Source: Apiotrichum sp. Y4204
Taxonomy: Eukaryota; Basidiomycota; Tremellomycetes; Trichosporonales; Trichosporonaceae
Assembly (NCBI GenBank): GCA_025531455.1
Contig: JAMYHL010000088.1
Location: 1-64,000 of the forward strand
Direction: 5' to 3'
DNA length: 64,000 nt
Every line of letters begins with the position of its first letter. The first letter of the stretch is position 1. The position numbers were made by a program, and so were the translations under genes. The notes beneath the pieces were generated by a model that saw only the letters and a program-made list of their open reading frames with translations, did not search any database and was not told the origin of the DNA. Positions 1-12,200 of this stretch are shown here, piece by piece.

Positions 1-746
1 AGAGGACGACGGCGGTAACGACGAGATCGGCAACCAAAGTACCGACAATCCACATCCAGACAAAGTTGAAATTCATCGGGTCCCGCTCACGACGAGACAT
101 GGTCAGACTCAGGACACCGAGACTTCCAATGAACGACACAGCAAGTGGCGCAAGTGTGAAAAGAAGAACGATCTTAGCACGACCGGCAATTTTGTAGGCG
201 CGCTCAGCGTAGAAACCCTGTGCTTGTCAGTCGTGGATGGTGTGGCAGCTTTCCACTCACTTGCACAACAACGATAGTCATAGCATCGAGGATAGGATAC
301 CATGCCAGCCATCTGCCGTCGTTCCAGGAACTCCAGTGTCCATAGTTGAAGCCAAAGAGGTTCATGGTGCAAACGACTGAGAGAATCCAGACAGAAACGC
401 CCATAAAACAGGCATAAATCTGGTGATTAGCGTCTTTGAAACTCCTTTATGGTGGGTTCGCGCCATCACAAACATGTTTGACTCACCGTTATCAGCTGAA
501 TGTACCGAGGCTCCTCTTTTCGGGAGTGAGAGAAGAAGTTGAGCATTTGCGAAGACATAATACCCAACAGCACGGAGTCAATAATAACTCTGGATACCGT
601 TAGTGGATGTTAACGGTGCCGGAGGAGAAGTGTACTGACCCCATAAGAATAGGCGTGATAATCACGCTTGGAGGACTACCCCTGAGTTGGGCATGCATGG
701 CTGCTACGTCCTCCGGTGACATGACTTCTGTGGGATGCCACGCCAT
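1..746 (-). CDS. DUF6534-like multi-pass membrane protein, 5' part
   Basis: Partial gene; the 3' end lies beyond the left edge. Exons read 640-746, 487-589, 261-419 and 217 to the edge, joined by introns of 50, 67 and 43 nt with GTCAGT or GTGAGT donors. The start at 744-746 gives MAWHPTEVMSPEDVAAMHAQ, then a block ending ITPILMG that resembles the 'GPxLIG' first-helix motif of basidiomycete DUF6534 proteins. Further hydrophobic helices follow (VIIDSVLLGIMSSQ, IYACFMGVSVWILSVVCTM, AKIVLLFTLAPLAVSFIG, WMWIVGTLVADLVVTAVVL). This matches a family of seven-helix proteins, common in mushrooms and basidiomycete yeasts, with no established biochemical role. The likely location is a cell membrane. Family assignment rests on helix pattern and motif only. 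Other small integral membrane families are possible. Confidence 0.6.
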
Positions 747-3700
747 GATGAAGAGCTTGTTAGACGGGTGGGTGGCGGAGAAGAGAAAGGGGAGATGAGG
801 TCGACAAAGGGGCGTGTATGTGAAGGAGAGACAAGATAGAGGTGGCCTCAGGCCAGCTCTGGTCCACAAAAGAGAGGCGTAGCGCGACAAAGACGTTGAC
901 GAGGGAAACTGTCGCCGACGTCAAGCGGGAGGTGCGCAGTGGATACCGCAGATGGCGAGCAACGAGCGAGAGGCGGCAACGGCAACGGAAAACAGGGAAC
1001 AATCGATCCTGTAAGTTACGATGGAGGACAAATGCAAGGTCGAGATCCGGGTTGCGTGGCCAGCTACAGTGACGCTTGGAGAACTCAAGTAGGACTGGGA
1101 TAAAGCAATGTGGACAGGGATCCTAGTTTTGTCGTTCGTTGGCCAGGAATTGTGGACTTGGGGTGGGAGCAAGACGAGGAAGGGGGAAGGGGAAGGGCTG
1201 GCAAGCAGCTTCTCTTCTTAAGGAGAGTGAACAGTGCGTTGTCGAGCGATCCGGCGTTTCCAGTAGATAGGGATTGAGATGTGGGATCGGGCCACCTTCT
1301 TAGAGCCGCTGGAAGCTCAAGGAGACGACCAGTTTGAAAACCTTGGCAGGTCGAGGTGTATCCTGAACGCACTGATACTCTCACTTTTGTGGTTGCTGGT
1401 GGATGACAGGCTGATGGATTTCAGGTCTGGGTCAACAGCAGTTCTTCGGGTATCAGGTCTGAAGAGGTGCATCGCGCGAGAGCTGGCGTGGTTGAGCGGA
1501 GTGATGCGGTCAATGCAAAACAAACCCTGCCCAAACGCGCCGCCCATGGCAGTCAGCGGTCGAGGACCGCGAAGGGGCAGAGATCATGGTGAGTGGCTTT
1601 AGAACCCGCGAGGATTGCAACGTGTGGGCGTTGAGGCGGCAAGGGTGAAGAGTATGGGTGGTTTCATAAGTATGGCGCCGCAAGTGTTAAGCTGGGGCAT
1701 GCTCGGTCAGTTAACGCATAAAGAGGAGGAGGAAGAGAGAGCTAAAAATGCAAAGCGATGAGACCAAATGCCAAAGGCTTGAGCCAACAGGGCAACAGAG
1801 GGTGGGGCGCCTCCGAGTTGGGTGCGAGAAGATCCGAGGCACCGAACAAAAAATCTCAGCCAACACCCTGCAGGATGCCGGACTGCAGACAAAGACCAAC
1901 CGCAAAAGACAAGAAAACGCGAATGGGAGAAGGAACAGAACAAGTCCGAACACGGCGAGAAAGGATATACAGCTCCGAACCGTTCGCCAACAGCCTGGGC
2001 GCCTGGAAGACGATGTAAAATGTGCACAACTGACAGCACAGATGGTGAAAAAGGTGGAAGGACCGGTACATGTTCAAGTGGACACGGACGCAGGGGCATC
2101 ACATTGTCTCAGGTTGGTGTTGGACGGCCGTGCGTGGCGCAGCAACCGGTTACGATAAGAATAACTGCAAAAAGATCGCAGCAGGATGGTGAGAAGCCGG
2201 AGGTGAGTGCACTATTGCGCGGACAGCGGTGTAGTTTGCCAGTTACAGATCCTCTGAGAAGCTAAGAACCGACGGAGATGGTTGAGGCCTGGACCGCGGA
2301 GAGCTGCAGTCGCTGGTCTGTAACAGCATACAGCCAGGCTCAAAGCATGTGATGTGTCTGAGGATCTGAGGGGTTTTCAGCTAGGCCTCCATATCCACAT
2401 TCCGTGGAGTTCTTGGACCTGAACCATCCCCCTGTCTGTGGACATGCCAACATCGCGGGGCCTGTTCCCTCTGGGCTACCCAGGACAGAATAGACGTCTC
2501 AGCAGCTGAAACCGTCATTCAGTTCGAAGTTAAGCCTAGCTGGTGAGTTTCAACCTGTGGTGAGCGTAGTGAAGAGGGAAATGAAAAGCAAGGGACGACA
2601 AGCTGAATGGCTCAGCCGGCTCCCAAGCTGAAGACGACTGTAAAGAGGGTGAGGATCAGGGTGCGCGTACGCGTGTGTCCCCATGCGCCTGTGGTTTGTG
2701 TGGCGTGTGGCGGGGCTTGTGCGGTGTGTGGCGCTGGTGGCGTTCGGGGTCGTGGCGATGGGACCAGTAAATCTCGAAGCAGCGACCAATGGACGCAACT
2801 GTTTGCGGCTTGTTCTTGCGCGCTTGGAAATGGAGATCCGACTGCAGGTCTGTTGCCCAGTGTAGAGCGGAGTCTTCACTACATCTTGTCCGATCCAGGA
2901 TCCTGAGGGAGGGAACGGATCTTGAGCACACAATGACGGGCGTGGTCAGTACTTTGGAATGTTGTCGGAAGGTTCGTTCCGACTACTGTAAGCCCTGCTC
3001 GTAGTGAATACCATATGTGGTTTGAGCACACGAATACGTTCTATCAATCTGTTATCCTTGACATCTCATCGCAACGCGCCGACGCGCCAACGGGTCATGT
3101 CTCTGGAATCGGGCCGCAAACAGCAAGTCCACCTACGATCGGAGGATCTAACACTTGAGCGCGCCCTGCGTCGTGCGCAATGCACAGTACCTGCGGTCTG
3201 TGATCTGTGATCTGTGTCACACGGCATCGACGACCATGGGGCATGGACAGGGGTGCGCAGGAACGACAATGAACCAGCCATCGCCGTCGGCGCCGGCGCC
3301 ACATCACTCCGCCCCGCCCGGTGGCGCGGAGTGCGCCAGTAGGGGAGCTCAACTGTTTCCGAGGCATCGCGTTTCCGAGGCATCGCAAAGGTAGCGCACC
3401 ACGGCTGTCACCAGAGGAGGCACAGGTTTTGGGCAGTTGTGCGAAACTGGCTTCAGAACTATTGCATTCCTCACCGTGACTGTACGCGCGGTGCTATCGA
3501 TCATGGCGCATGAGAGGCATGCAGACGTGTGCTTGGGAGCGCTCATCGCGAATTGTGACGATGCCACAGGCAGCAAATTACAGATGTCCGCGACAAAACA
3601 GATCCGCACCCCTAACGATCCTGTGATTCTGTATCAGGTGATAACCTTCTCGATTGGTGCCCCACAGGTTCATCTCCTCACTGGATTCCTGGGATAACTC

Positions 3701-6700
3701 CGTCGGGCCACGCCAGGAGCAGCAGAGTTCTGGCCATCGGGAACGGGTACGCGTCGGTCCGGGAATCAAGAAGCAACATTCTGACGCGCCATGGCGCGTC
3801 GTCATGGCACGTCGTTATCATTCCCTTTGCCCTCCGACGGCAGGCGCTTCGAGCAGCACATCAGCCGCTGGGTCCGTGCTGAATCGGTCCGGGTGACGCA
3901 GATCGTGGATTCACAGACCCTTTGCCCCAGGCTCCATCTCCCACCCACCAAACGGAAGATGTGAACAAGACTGGGAGTATGCCGAACCGGAAGGCGCATC
4001 GTCTGTGTGGCTGGATCGCCGTCCGGGGTGGCCAGTCCCGAAGAGTTCGGATTGTCGGACATGTCGGGCAGTCTGCCGCGATCAAACTGCGATGTTGGCG
4101 AATCTACTGCGGTACTGTGAGACCGCGATCCCCCTGGCTGCTCAGCGATCGCTCGACACCACAGGAGGGCTCGAGAGCTGATGGTTGGGTATGGCCGGAG
4201 TTTGAGCATCCGCTTTCTTACAAGCAAAATACAGTACACGAGATTTCTCAAGACTGTCTCTGAACGCACAGATTCCTACGGACTGTGGCTGTGCGCGATG
4301 CTTGTACTGTACTGTATGTAGCGGCTGAAATCAGTGCTCTGACAGGCAACATTGAGGCAGAGATAACAAAGAGGGTAACTCTGCACCCTGATTTGACTCC
4401 TGTATGGTGATCAGTCAAAGGACGCAAGACCGTCCTGCACGTCAAGGTGAGATGTTCAGTGTGATGAGATGTTCAGTGTGGTCTGTCACTTGATGCCCCC
4501 CAAGACCGACGGGAATGAAAGTGTTTGGACAGGAGATGCCGAGCTGTGTCTCTTTCAGTCATCTGACCTGCTCCATATGCTTGTACGGTGCGCAATGCGT
4601 GCGCTCTCTCTGCCCGTATGTCCCTCAGGCCTCAGGCTTCATTCGGGGTTCCAGAAACTCGGAAACATGGTGTTAATGTGGTACGCCGGGGGCCGGGCGG
4701 CTCCATACTTCGGGACGTCGCATGCCGGCAGCGCGCGGGTGTGGGATAGGGGACACGCGCCAGAGGACTTGCGACGCGTCCGGGGACAGCCCGCTCTCTT
4801 GACGCCCTTCTCTGTGCATGACCTTCTCAACATCTTTGGAGCGTCAACACCCCAAACAATAAAGCATCTTGCGACGTCGGTTGTCCTGGATCCTGGGCAT
4901 TACTCATGTGCTTTGTGTGGAACCTGAGATCGCAGGGTTAGGCCACAGGAAGCCAAAGAGGGTGTATATGAGTCGAGGGCGAGAGTTCCATTGGTGCCGT
5001 CGGTCCGGGCAAGGTGAGTTGCGCACGTCGAGAAGTGTCCGACATTGTGATCTGGCCATTTATGAACAAGATCAAGTTATGCAGTCGCTTGGTGGCACCA
5101 AGTACTCCGAACGAACGAATTGGCTGGCTGCACCTCAAGCGCGCCGTCCGCAGTTGAGACCGTACGTTGTTTGTATCCCTCGTGATCTGCATTCTCAGTG
5201 TTGTTCCTATGCCGAATGGTCGTGCGACTCCATACTCTACAGGCACAGCCGTGCCAGCGATCTGCGTTTCTGCTCTCTGCGCTGATACAGTTTCGCTGTT
5301 GTAGTCTGGCAGTGCACTATTGGGCTCCCGGCGGCGGTGTAGGTACTGGGACAAGAGATACCCCTGACGGCACGGAAAGCCTACGGAACGACGGGCCGAG
5401 GATGCGTACGTCTGCAACCCAGGTCCGAGGCCCGAGGCCCGATGTCGTGCCAGGCGATACTTGTCTCCTTCGAGTATCGGGAAGCGCAGACATGCTCTGA
5501 TACTTCGGTCGGGAAGCACAACAGCAGTTGGGGACGAATGGCCGAAGATCCGGAGATGGTGGTCATCCACAATGGGTTAATCACCGATCCACCGAGAAGC
5601 TCCAGACTCTGGCTCCGCAGAACAAGCTCAAGAATCTAAGACATCGAACCCGGCGGGTATGTTGGAGGTCCAAGGACTATCGAGGGAGCCATGTCTGAAT
5701 GGACGGTTCATGCATTCATGTCAAGTAGTCACCCAACCCCTTTGGTTTCATGTCTCGGATGGCAGTCTAGCGAGATGTGTTTTGTCCATAACCTCTTTCA
5801 GAACCAGCGCTCAACCTACATCGTGCCGTCCAAATACCTCACTGTCGGCCTCGGCGGTCATGGACACCACTTGGACACTGATGAGTACTGTACTAGGGAA
5901 CGGAAACGAAAGTTTGCGGCACATGCCGCCAATTTGTCGTGCTCCATGCGTTCCACATTGAGGTCGCATGGGAGATCATGCACCGTACGTACAGTACAAG
6001 TTTGTAGAATCGTGCAGGAATGTCTCCAAACCAGGGATGTGAAGCGGCTCTGTAGAGTCGGTTGCAGGGAATGGAAACAAGGTTGACGCCACGGGGCACG
6101 AGCAATGTCCTGTCACTGTATATACCGCTGCATGAAGAGGTCCAGAATATCCAGGATGCAGGAAGCTACTGGAGCTGAGGTTCCGGAATATCAGGACAGG
6201 GTGATAATGAACAGGCCAACAAGAGTCTCGACTGCTGACTATTGTAGGGTCATTACAGTCATAAATGCCACTATGATAAGAATACGGCACGCGCAATGCG
6301 AAGTGGGTTGCATTCCCCTCTACACTGAGGGGCAATCGGATTGACGCACCGCGCCGATGGACACTGGTGGTCTTGTGGCCCCATTTTTATCCGAGAGGGC
6401 CAAAGGTGGCAAACGCCGCGTGGCGAAGGGTGACGGCACGTCGCGCGCGTCGGCGACGCCATTCATGGCCGCCCCTTCATTGTACAGGTCAGCTGTACGG
6501 CATCCTTGCAGGGTCAGAAAGGAAGAATAAGAACAAAGCGATTGCGCGACCCTCTTGAACAATCTGGAGGGCCCCATTCTGTCACTAAATCACCGAAAAG
6601 GTCGCGGTAGTAGAGTCGTTCTTGAGATCTTGAGGCCTTTGAGGGCCATAAGTCGATGCAGATGGCGCTCTCGTCATCCTGTAGCTTGGTTGTGTAGGCA

Positions 6701-8400
6701 TAATGTGTCTCCGATGATCATTGTCCCATATTGTCGTCAGAATCGCCACATGAGGAAGGCTGTTGTATAAGCCTTGTCGTAACCATCAACATGGATGTGA
6801 CTACTGTGTGGGATCCAGGTGCTTGTTGCAGACTGTGTCGAACGTTGAAGTTTGTTACCAAGGCTCTCGGTATGCAATCTCTCTGCGGGCCTTGGAGAAC
6901 TGCGTATCTCCAACGGACTTTTCCATTTGCTTTGTGTGTGGGCTGTTAGTCCATCGCTCTGCATAGACTCAGGCGAGCTTGAAGTTTAAAATTCTCAGAC
7001 TGGGTCGACGAAGCAGGGATGAAAGGAGAGAAACAGGTGCGAGTTCCTTTTCAACAGACTCCCAAAAGGCCAGGCCTTATGCCGAGAAACCCCCTTGATA
7101 CTGCCGCGCCCTCAAACTCTCGTACTGTTTTGGCCAACAACAGAACAGGTTGCCCGGCCCGCTGGTATGTCTCCAAGGCCACTGGGCCCAAGCTGTCTCT
7201 CCTCACGTTCCTGCGGCGTGTTGTCGCGTGTACATTGCTGACTGTCAGTACAACAGAGTAACGGCCCCTTTCTGGTGATTTGCGCGTTGTGGGCGTTGAG
7301 GTCCGTGTCGTGTGCCTCTGCGGCTGATAGCCGACTCGCCATATAAGGCCACAAGACCATAAGAACAGTGGTGGACGTCGTGGCCGGCGTGGAGCAGCTA
7401 TTTGGTCCCTATTCCACAGCGAGCCTCAGTAGCTCAGTGCAAACCAGATCGTGATGATCGTGTAACTGGGACAGAATGCGATTGACGGCAGCATTCAGCA
7501 GTGTCTCATTTTTCATTGATATTGCTGCATTTGCCGATAAGGAACTCGGCTACGCCGCCGCGCCACCAAGGGGCCAAAGGGAATTGGGGGAAGTAAGTAC
7601 GTACATGCATATACATGCAGTACAAGGTCGACCCGCAATTCCCCAACTCAGGCGAGGTGAAGAATTGAAGATGACTCGGGGGATCGGGGGTCGAGAATGG
7701 GCTATGTCCAATATGGGTATATGGGGATTGGTGACAATCCGTGTTGAGAGACGATCATTGCGATCAATGCTCAGCGCGCGCACATCACACTAGTGAGCTA
7801 GTGAAATCGCTAGTGACTGCTAGATTTGGCTTCTGACTGATCACTGATCTGCACACCTCCTGTTTCTTGGGCTTCTGTGATTCTAGTGCGTGGCCCAAAC
7901 AAGTGGCAAAAAGGGGGGTTCATGTTCACCACCTCCGGCCACCCGCGGCCACCCGATCCAACGGGACGGTCTGTGTATCGGTGCATCGGTGTATCCGTGT
8001 ACGCGGTGTGTGTGTCGGAGTGGTCGGTCGCGATCCCTCAGTAGATCGGTAGCTCTCTAACTGACGCCACTCGCGTCCCCCCCCCTGCGCCTCACCCTAT
8101 CTGGTATGTCTCCCCTCTGCTCTTGTGCCTTGGGTGCTATCAAGAACTTTTTTTGCTAGTTGCCTCTCTGGCTCTCCATCCTTGGCCTCTTATCCACACC
8201 CCCAACCCCCTGCAGCCCTGGCCCCTGGCTTTATGCATCCCCCTATTGTACCCCTGTGGGCTCAGCCAACCGACAGTCACAGATCAGAGAGCATGCAGAT
8301 ATGTACGATATGCAGAAATCGACATTTGGGACATTGACTGACAGAAACAACGACATGAGAGACATTGATACATTGACGACTGCGAAACACTTTGACACTG
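747..8400. other. Gene-poor region, no supportable gene
   Basis: About 7.6 kb without a convincing protein. Open frames here are short (210 codons at most, at 4938-5570 on the minus strand), have no recognisable domain, and no chain of canonical introns joins them into a longer frame. No terminal repeats, reverse transcriptase or transposase motifs were seen. Base composition is mixed and less GC-rich than in the genes. It may hold the upstream region of the gene at 1-746, non-coding transcripts or decayed repeats; none of these can be shown by reading alone. Confidence 0.5.
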
Positions 8401-8651
8401 CCGTGCCGTTCCTGTCTTTTCCTGTGCCTCGCGCGTTCTTTGCGTTCTCGCTCTCGCTCTCCCTCTCTCGTGAGCCTCTCGGGGGGAGTGGGGGGGTGGT
8501 TGTCGCTGTCGTCGTCGTCTTTAAAACCTTGTTACAACGCCGTGCCGTACAGTCACAGCTACTTGTCTCCTGATCTCCTGATTTCCTGGCCTCGCGCTGC
8601 CTTCCCTCCCCGCCCTGCCCGGGCCCTTACCCTGCATCTCGTTCCTCTCTC

Positions 8652-8669
8652 CTCTCTCTCTCTCTCTCT
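8652..8669. repeat. (CT)9 microsatellite
   Basis: Nine CT units in the leader of the SH3/TBC gene. Confidence 0.9.
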
Positions 8670-8915
8670 AGACTCTGCTTGCTCTTCCCCCTCTCGTCTC
8701 GTCCAACAACCACCATCCCCTCCGCGCTGTACATGCCTGTATTGCACTCTGCTCACTCACACTCGCTTTCCTTCACGCTCCTTCTCTCCGCGCTCTCTCT
8801 CTGGGCACAATTCCACACTGACACTCCCCTCCTGCGATCGCTCTCGATCTCAATCTCCTCATCCAACACGACCGCGCACTTCATCGTCCACCCCGCTCTG
8901 GAAACGACCCGTTGT

Positions 8916-8947
8916 CACACACACACACACACACTCTCTCTCTCTCT
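8916..8947. repeat. (CA)n(CT)n compound microsatellite
   Basis: A CA run passes directly into a CT run, upstream of the SH3/TBC gene. Confidence 0.9.
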
Positions 8948-9261
8948 TTACCTTTCTGGCACCTAATTTCACGTCCACTTCATCTCCTCAGCGCTTTCTG
9001 TCATCGCTCCCATTCGTCTCGCGTCCCACTCCTTCTTACTCGCTCGCCGCCGACTGCTGTTCGACGCTCCCTACCCCTGTACTTTAACTTCCCGACCCGC
9101 CTTCCCGGACCCTCACCTTTCCATTCGCATAACCCCGCCTGCCGTCTGGCTCTCCCGAGGTCCCAAAGCCCACAAGCTTGCTCGCTCGCTCGCTCCTTCG
9201 CAACCGAAGAAGCGCGTGCTTGCTTGTTTGCTGATCACCACTTTCTTTTTCTGTCGACTAA

Positions 9262-9275
9262 GCGCGCGCGCGCGC
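9262..9275. repeat. (GC)7 microsatellite
   Basis: An alternating GC run that ends 19 bases before the start codon of the SH3/TBC gene. Such a tract could affect initiation-site structure. Confidence 0.9.
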
Positions 9276-9294
9276 AAGATCCCGCTGGCAAGCC

Positions 9295-12200
9295 ATGCGC
9301 CGTCTCCAACAGAGCGAGATCGATGACCTCTTCGCCATAGCCGCACGAGGAGGTCTAGCACAGGCCACTGCGTACGTTGAACCGCCTCCTTCCCATCCTC
9401 CATCTAACTCCTCCCTCTTCTCACATCGCACACCTTCTATTGCCAGCGCTTACACCATCTTCAGGATCACAGATTGCGTCGCGCAAGGTCCCGACCATCT
9501 CATGTACATGGAGGGCGATACACTCGTGCTGCTGCGCGACGCGGGCGATCAGCTCCTGGCGTATTGTGAGGGCGAAGTCGGGTGGGTCAAACGCGCGAAT
9601 GTCGTGTTTGATAGCCCACTTGCTTCTGGGTCAATGCCAGCCTTGAAAGCACAGTCTACTCAGCCCACTGGCAGGAACGCAAGCACCGCAAACCACATAC
9701 TTCATCTGCCTGACGAGCGTTCAACAAACTCCACACCGTCGCGCTACTCTGGAGGGTCTGGTGCCTCGGGCACCTCTGTTCAGCAGCCCTACACGCCGAG
9801 CTCCGTTCATTCTGCCTTCTCGACGTTTAGCTCGCAAAGCACATCGAAAAGCTCTCCTTCTTCTCCCCATACGCCATTCGACGTCCCATTATCATCTGGC
9901 GGCTTGGGCCTGTCGGACTCTCACGATCCATCGTGTAACTCGACGTCCCCATCATTCCTGACCGACCCTCTGGCTCCAATGGGATACAGTCGGCCTGTTC
10001 AAGTCGTCGAGCTACCTTCCAAAGCCTCGCCACGTAGCGCCGAGTTCGCTCCTCGTGCTCTCCCGTCCCACTCCGTCCCTGCCCTCCCTAACAACAGTCG
10101 AACCAACAGGCAAACCTTCCCTTCTCAGCGCACAGACCTTCCACAACCAACGGGTGTGGTGAGGGGTCCGCGCCCACCGCTGCCTGCGATTCCGGTCACT
10201 TCTGGCAATAATGGATCAATCACGGTTGCGGCGCCATGCAGCAACGCCGCCCGTCACGATCGCACGAGTGGCTCCATCTCTTCCGCCAATAGCGAGTATT
10301 CTGACGCAGGCGACGAGCACGACAGCTACCTTCCGTACGCCCGCTCTAAACCAGGTAAGTCGCAAGAACACCACACGTACTATGGGGCGTTCCGTTTGGC
10401 GTGGCTGTGGAAGATCCGTCGGAGCGAAACTTAAAACCATCACCGCAACACCGCATTGCTGACCACCCAGCTGAGAACGCGCGTGATACATCATCACCAA
10501 CTCCGTCTTTGCCAGCCACGATCAGCCTGTCCGCGCTTGGAGTATACTCGAGGCCGAACCTTTCCACCATCCCCCTTCGTTCAGTTCAACCGGCCATCCG
10601 CGAGGAGCCTGAAAAGCGCGTCCATGACAATGTCCGCCATGTTCAGCACACTCCGCGACACCTGGCCGCTTTGACTGAGCCGGTATACCGCCAGTCTTTT
10701 GCTGCGGAAACGGCTCGTGTCAGTATGGCGCCTTCGGAAATGTCGGCAATCGATGACAATGTGGACGAATCCGGCGACGTTGCTGAGAGGATCCCGATAC
10801 CGACATCAGACGGCAACTTGAGTGTTCCTTCATCTTCACTTCGACGATCGCCGGCCTTTGCCCGGTTGGATCTGACTATTGACAGCGAGAAGAGCAACGC
10901 CAACCTTCCTCCGGTCGATGATGCAGCATACCCCTTGACACCCGGGACGTTCGGCCTAGGCCTCACACCGCAGTCCCCTGGCTCACCGGAACTGTTACCC
11001 GACGTCTGCCATCCATCACCCAATCTTTCGAGGAACCAGGCCGAACACGTCGCGAGCCCTCAGTTGAACGGCAACAGACCGACACAGGCATTGCCTGGAG
11101 GCTCGTCGCGCAGCTCGCAGAGTTCATCCAAGGACATCGACAACACAAGCCACGGGCATTCTGAGGAAACTATCCTCAGCACTCCTCAAAGCATTCCCAT
11201 CCGTTCGTTCACCGACTCACCACTGACGGAGGACCCGACAAGTCTCCACGATGGCCACCTGGACACTGTTGAAGTGGTGGAGCCTGATTCCAGCATGACA
11301 GATCCCCTTCCTCCTCAGAAGGGGTTCGTGACAAGCACTTCGGCGTCGAACTCCTCCCTTTCTGTTGGCCCCGACAGGACGCCGGACTCACCTACGTCCG
11401 TCGATTCACGTTGGTCCGTCGAATCGCGTGCGGCGGCCAAAGCCTCGATGCGAAACGGCTTCTACGCCCTAGGCCATGCTCCGCAGCTTACCGAATCACA
11501 ACTGCAGTCACGGCGCAATCGGTCGGTAACTGATAAGCTGCCTAGCCTCCATAAAGCGTCCTCTTCTCTCAGTGACTCTAAATCAACCCCTCGCAACGAA
11601 CCCGACGCCGGGACCGCGATGGTAGATGAGTCTGCTGGGCGATCGTCAGAAACCGAGATTCAGCAATCTGCGGTGTGTACGACGTCTACTCGAGAAGCCC
11701 CTACCGCCTCGCCAAGCATCTCCGTGACCGCACCACCAAACCCGACTCCGTCCTCGGACTCATCGATCTCAGGGCCGAAGATCGACGCTGTCCCACAATC
11801 TAGTTTTCAGTGGCGACCAGAGCCTCTTGTTCCGTCCACCGATCAAGAGAACAGACGAGAGATCGTCCATGTTCTCCCTGGTCAAATGATGCCCAAAACG
11901 TGGGCTGGCTTGTCGCGGGATGGAAGCCTCTCTTCGTCGCCGCGGCCCTCTCAATTGCGCCCTCGTCCCCCTCCTCTTGTCGGATTGGGACGGCCCACGA
12001 CTGAGTCCCGGTTGGCCCCGACGACGGAGATGAGTCGTCCTCTAACCCGGCGTGTCACTTCGCCCACGGTTGCCTCCTACAGCGAAGGAGGTAATCACAT
12101 TGGTCCGGTAGTGCAACCGCACCCGCAACGTCTGCAACGCCGCCAAACGGATACTCAACCACCGTCTTTGGCCAATCCGCTTGAGCTGAACCGCGTTATT

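Larger units (their letters stand above)
8401..9294 (+). promoter_or_regulatory. CT-rich promoter and leader of the SH3/TBC gene
   Basis: Strong pyrimidine bias on the plus strand runs right up to the start codon at 9295. It includes a CT run at 8652-8669, a CA/CT compound run at 8916-8947, CTCG repeats near 9180 and a GC run at 9262-9275. CT-rich leaders of this kind are typical of basidiomycete yeast promoters. Open frames inside it are low-complexity Ser/Leu/Pro artefacts. Confidence 0.5.

Noticed and set aside
4938..5570. 210-codon open frame on the minus strand
   Set aside because: Longest frame in the first gene-poor block, but no domain, overlapping frames on both strands, and residue use typical of random GC-moderate DNA.
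8392..9087. 231-codon Ser/Pro/Leu-rich frame on the plus strand
   Set aside because: Produced by the CT-rich leader of the SH3/TBC gene; low complexity only.
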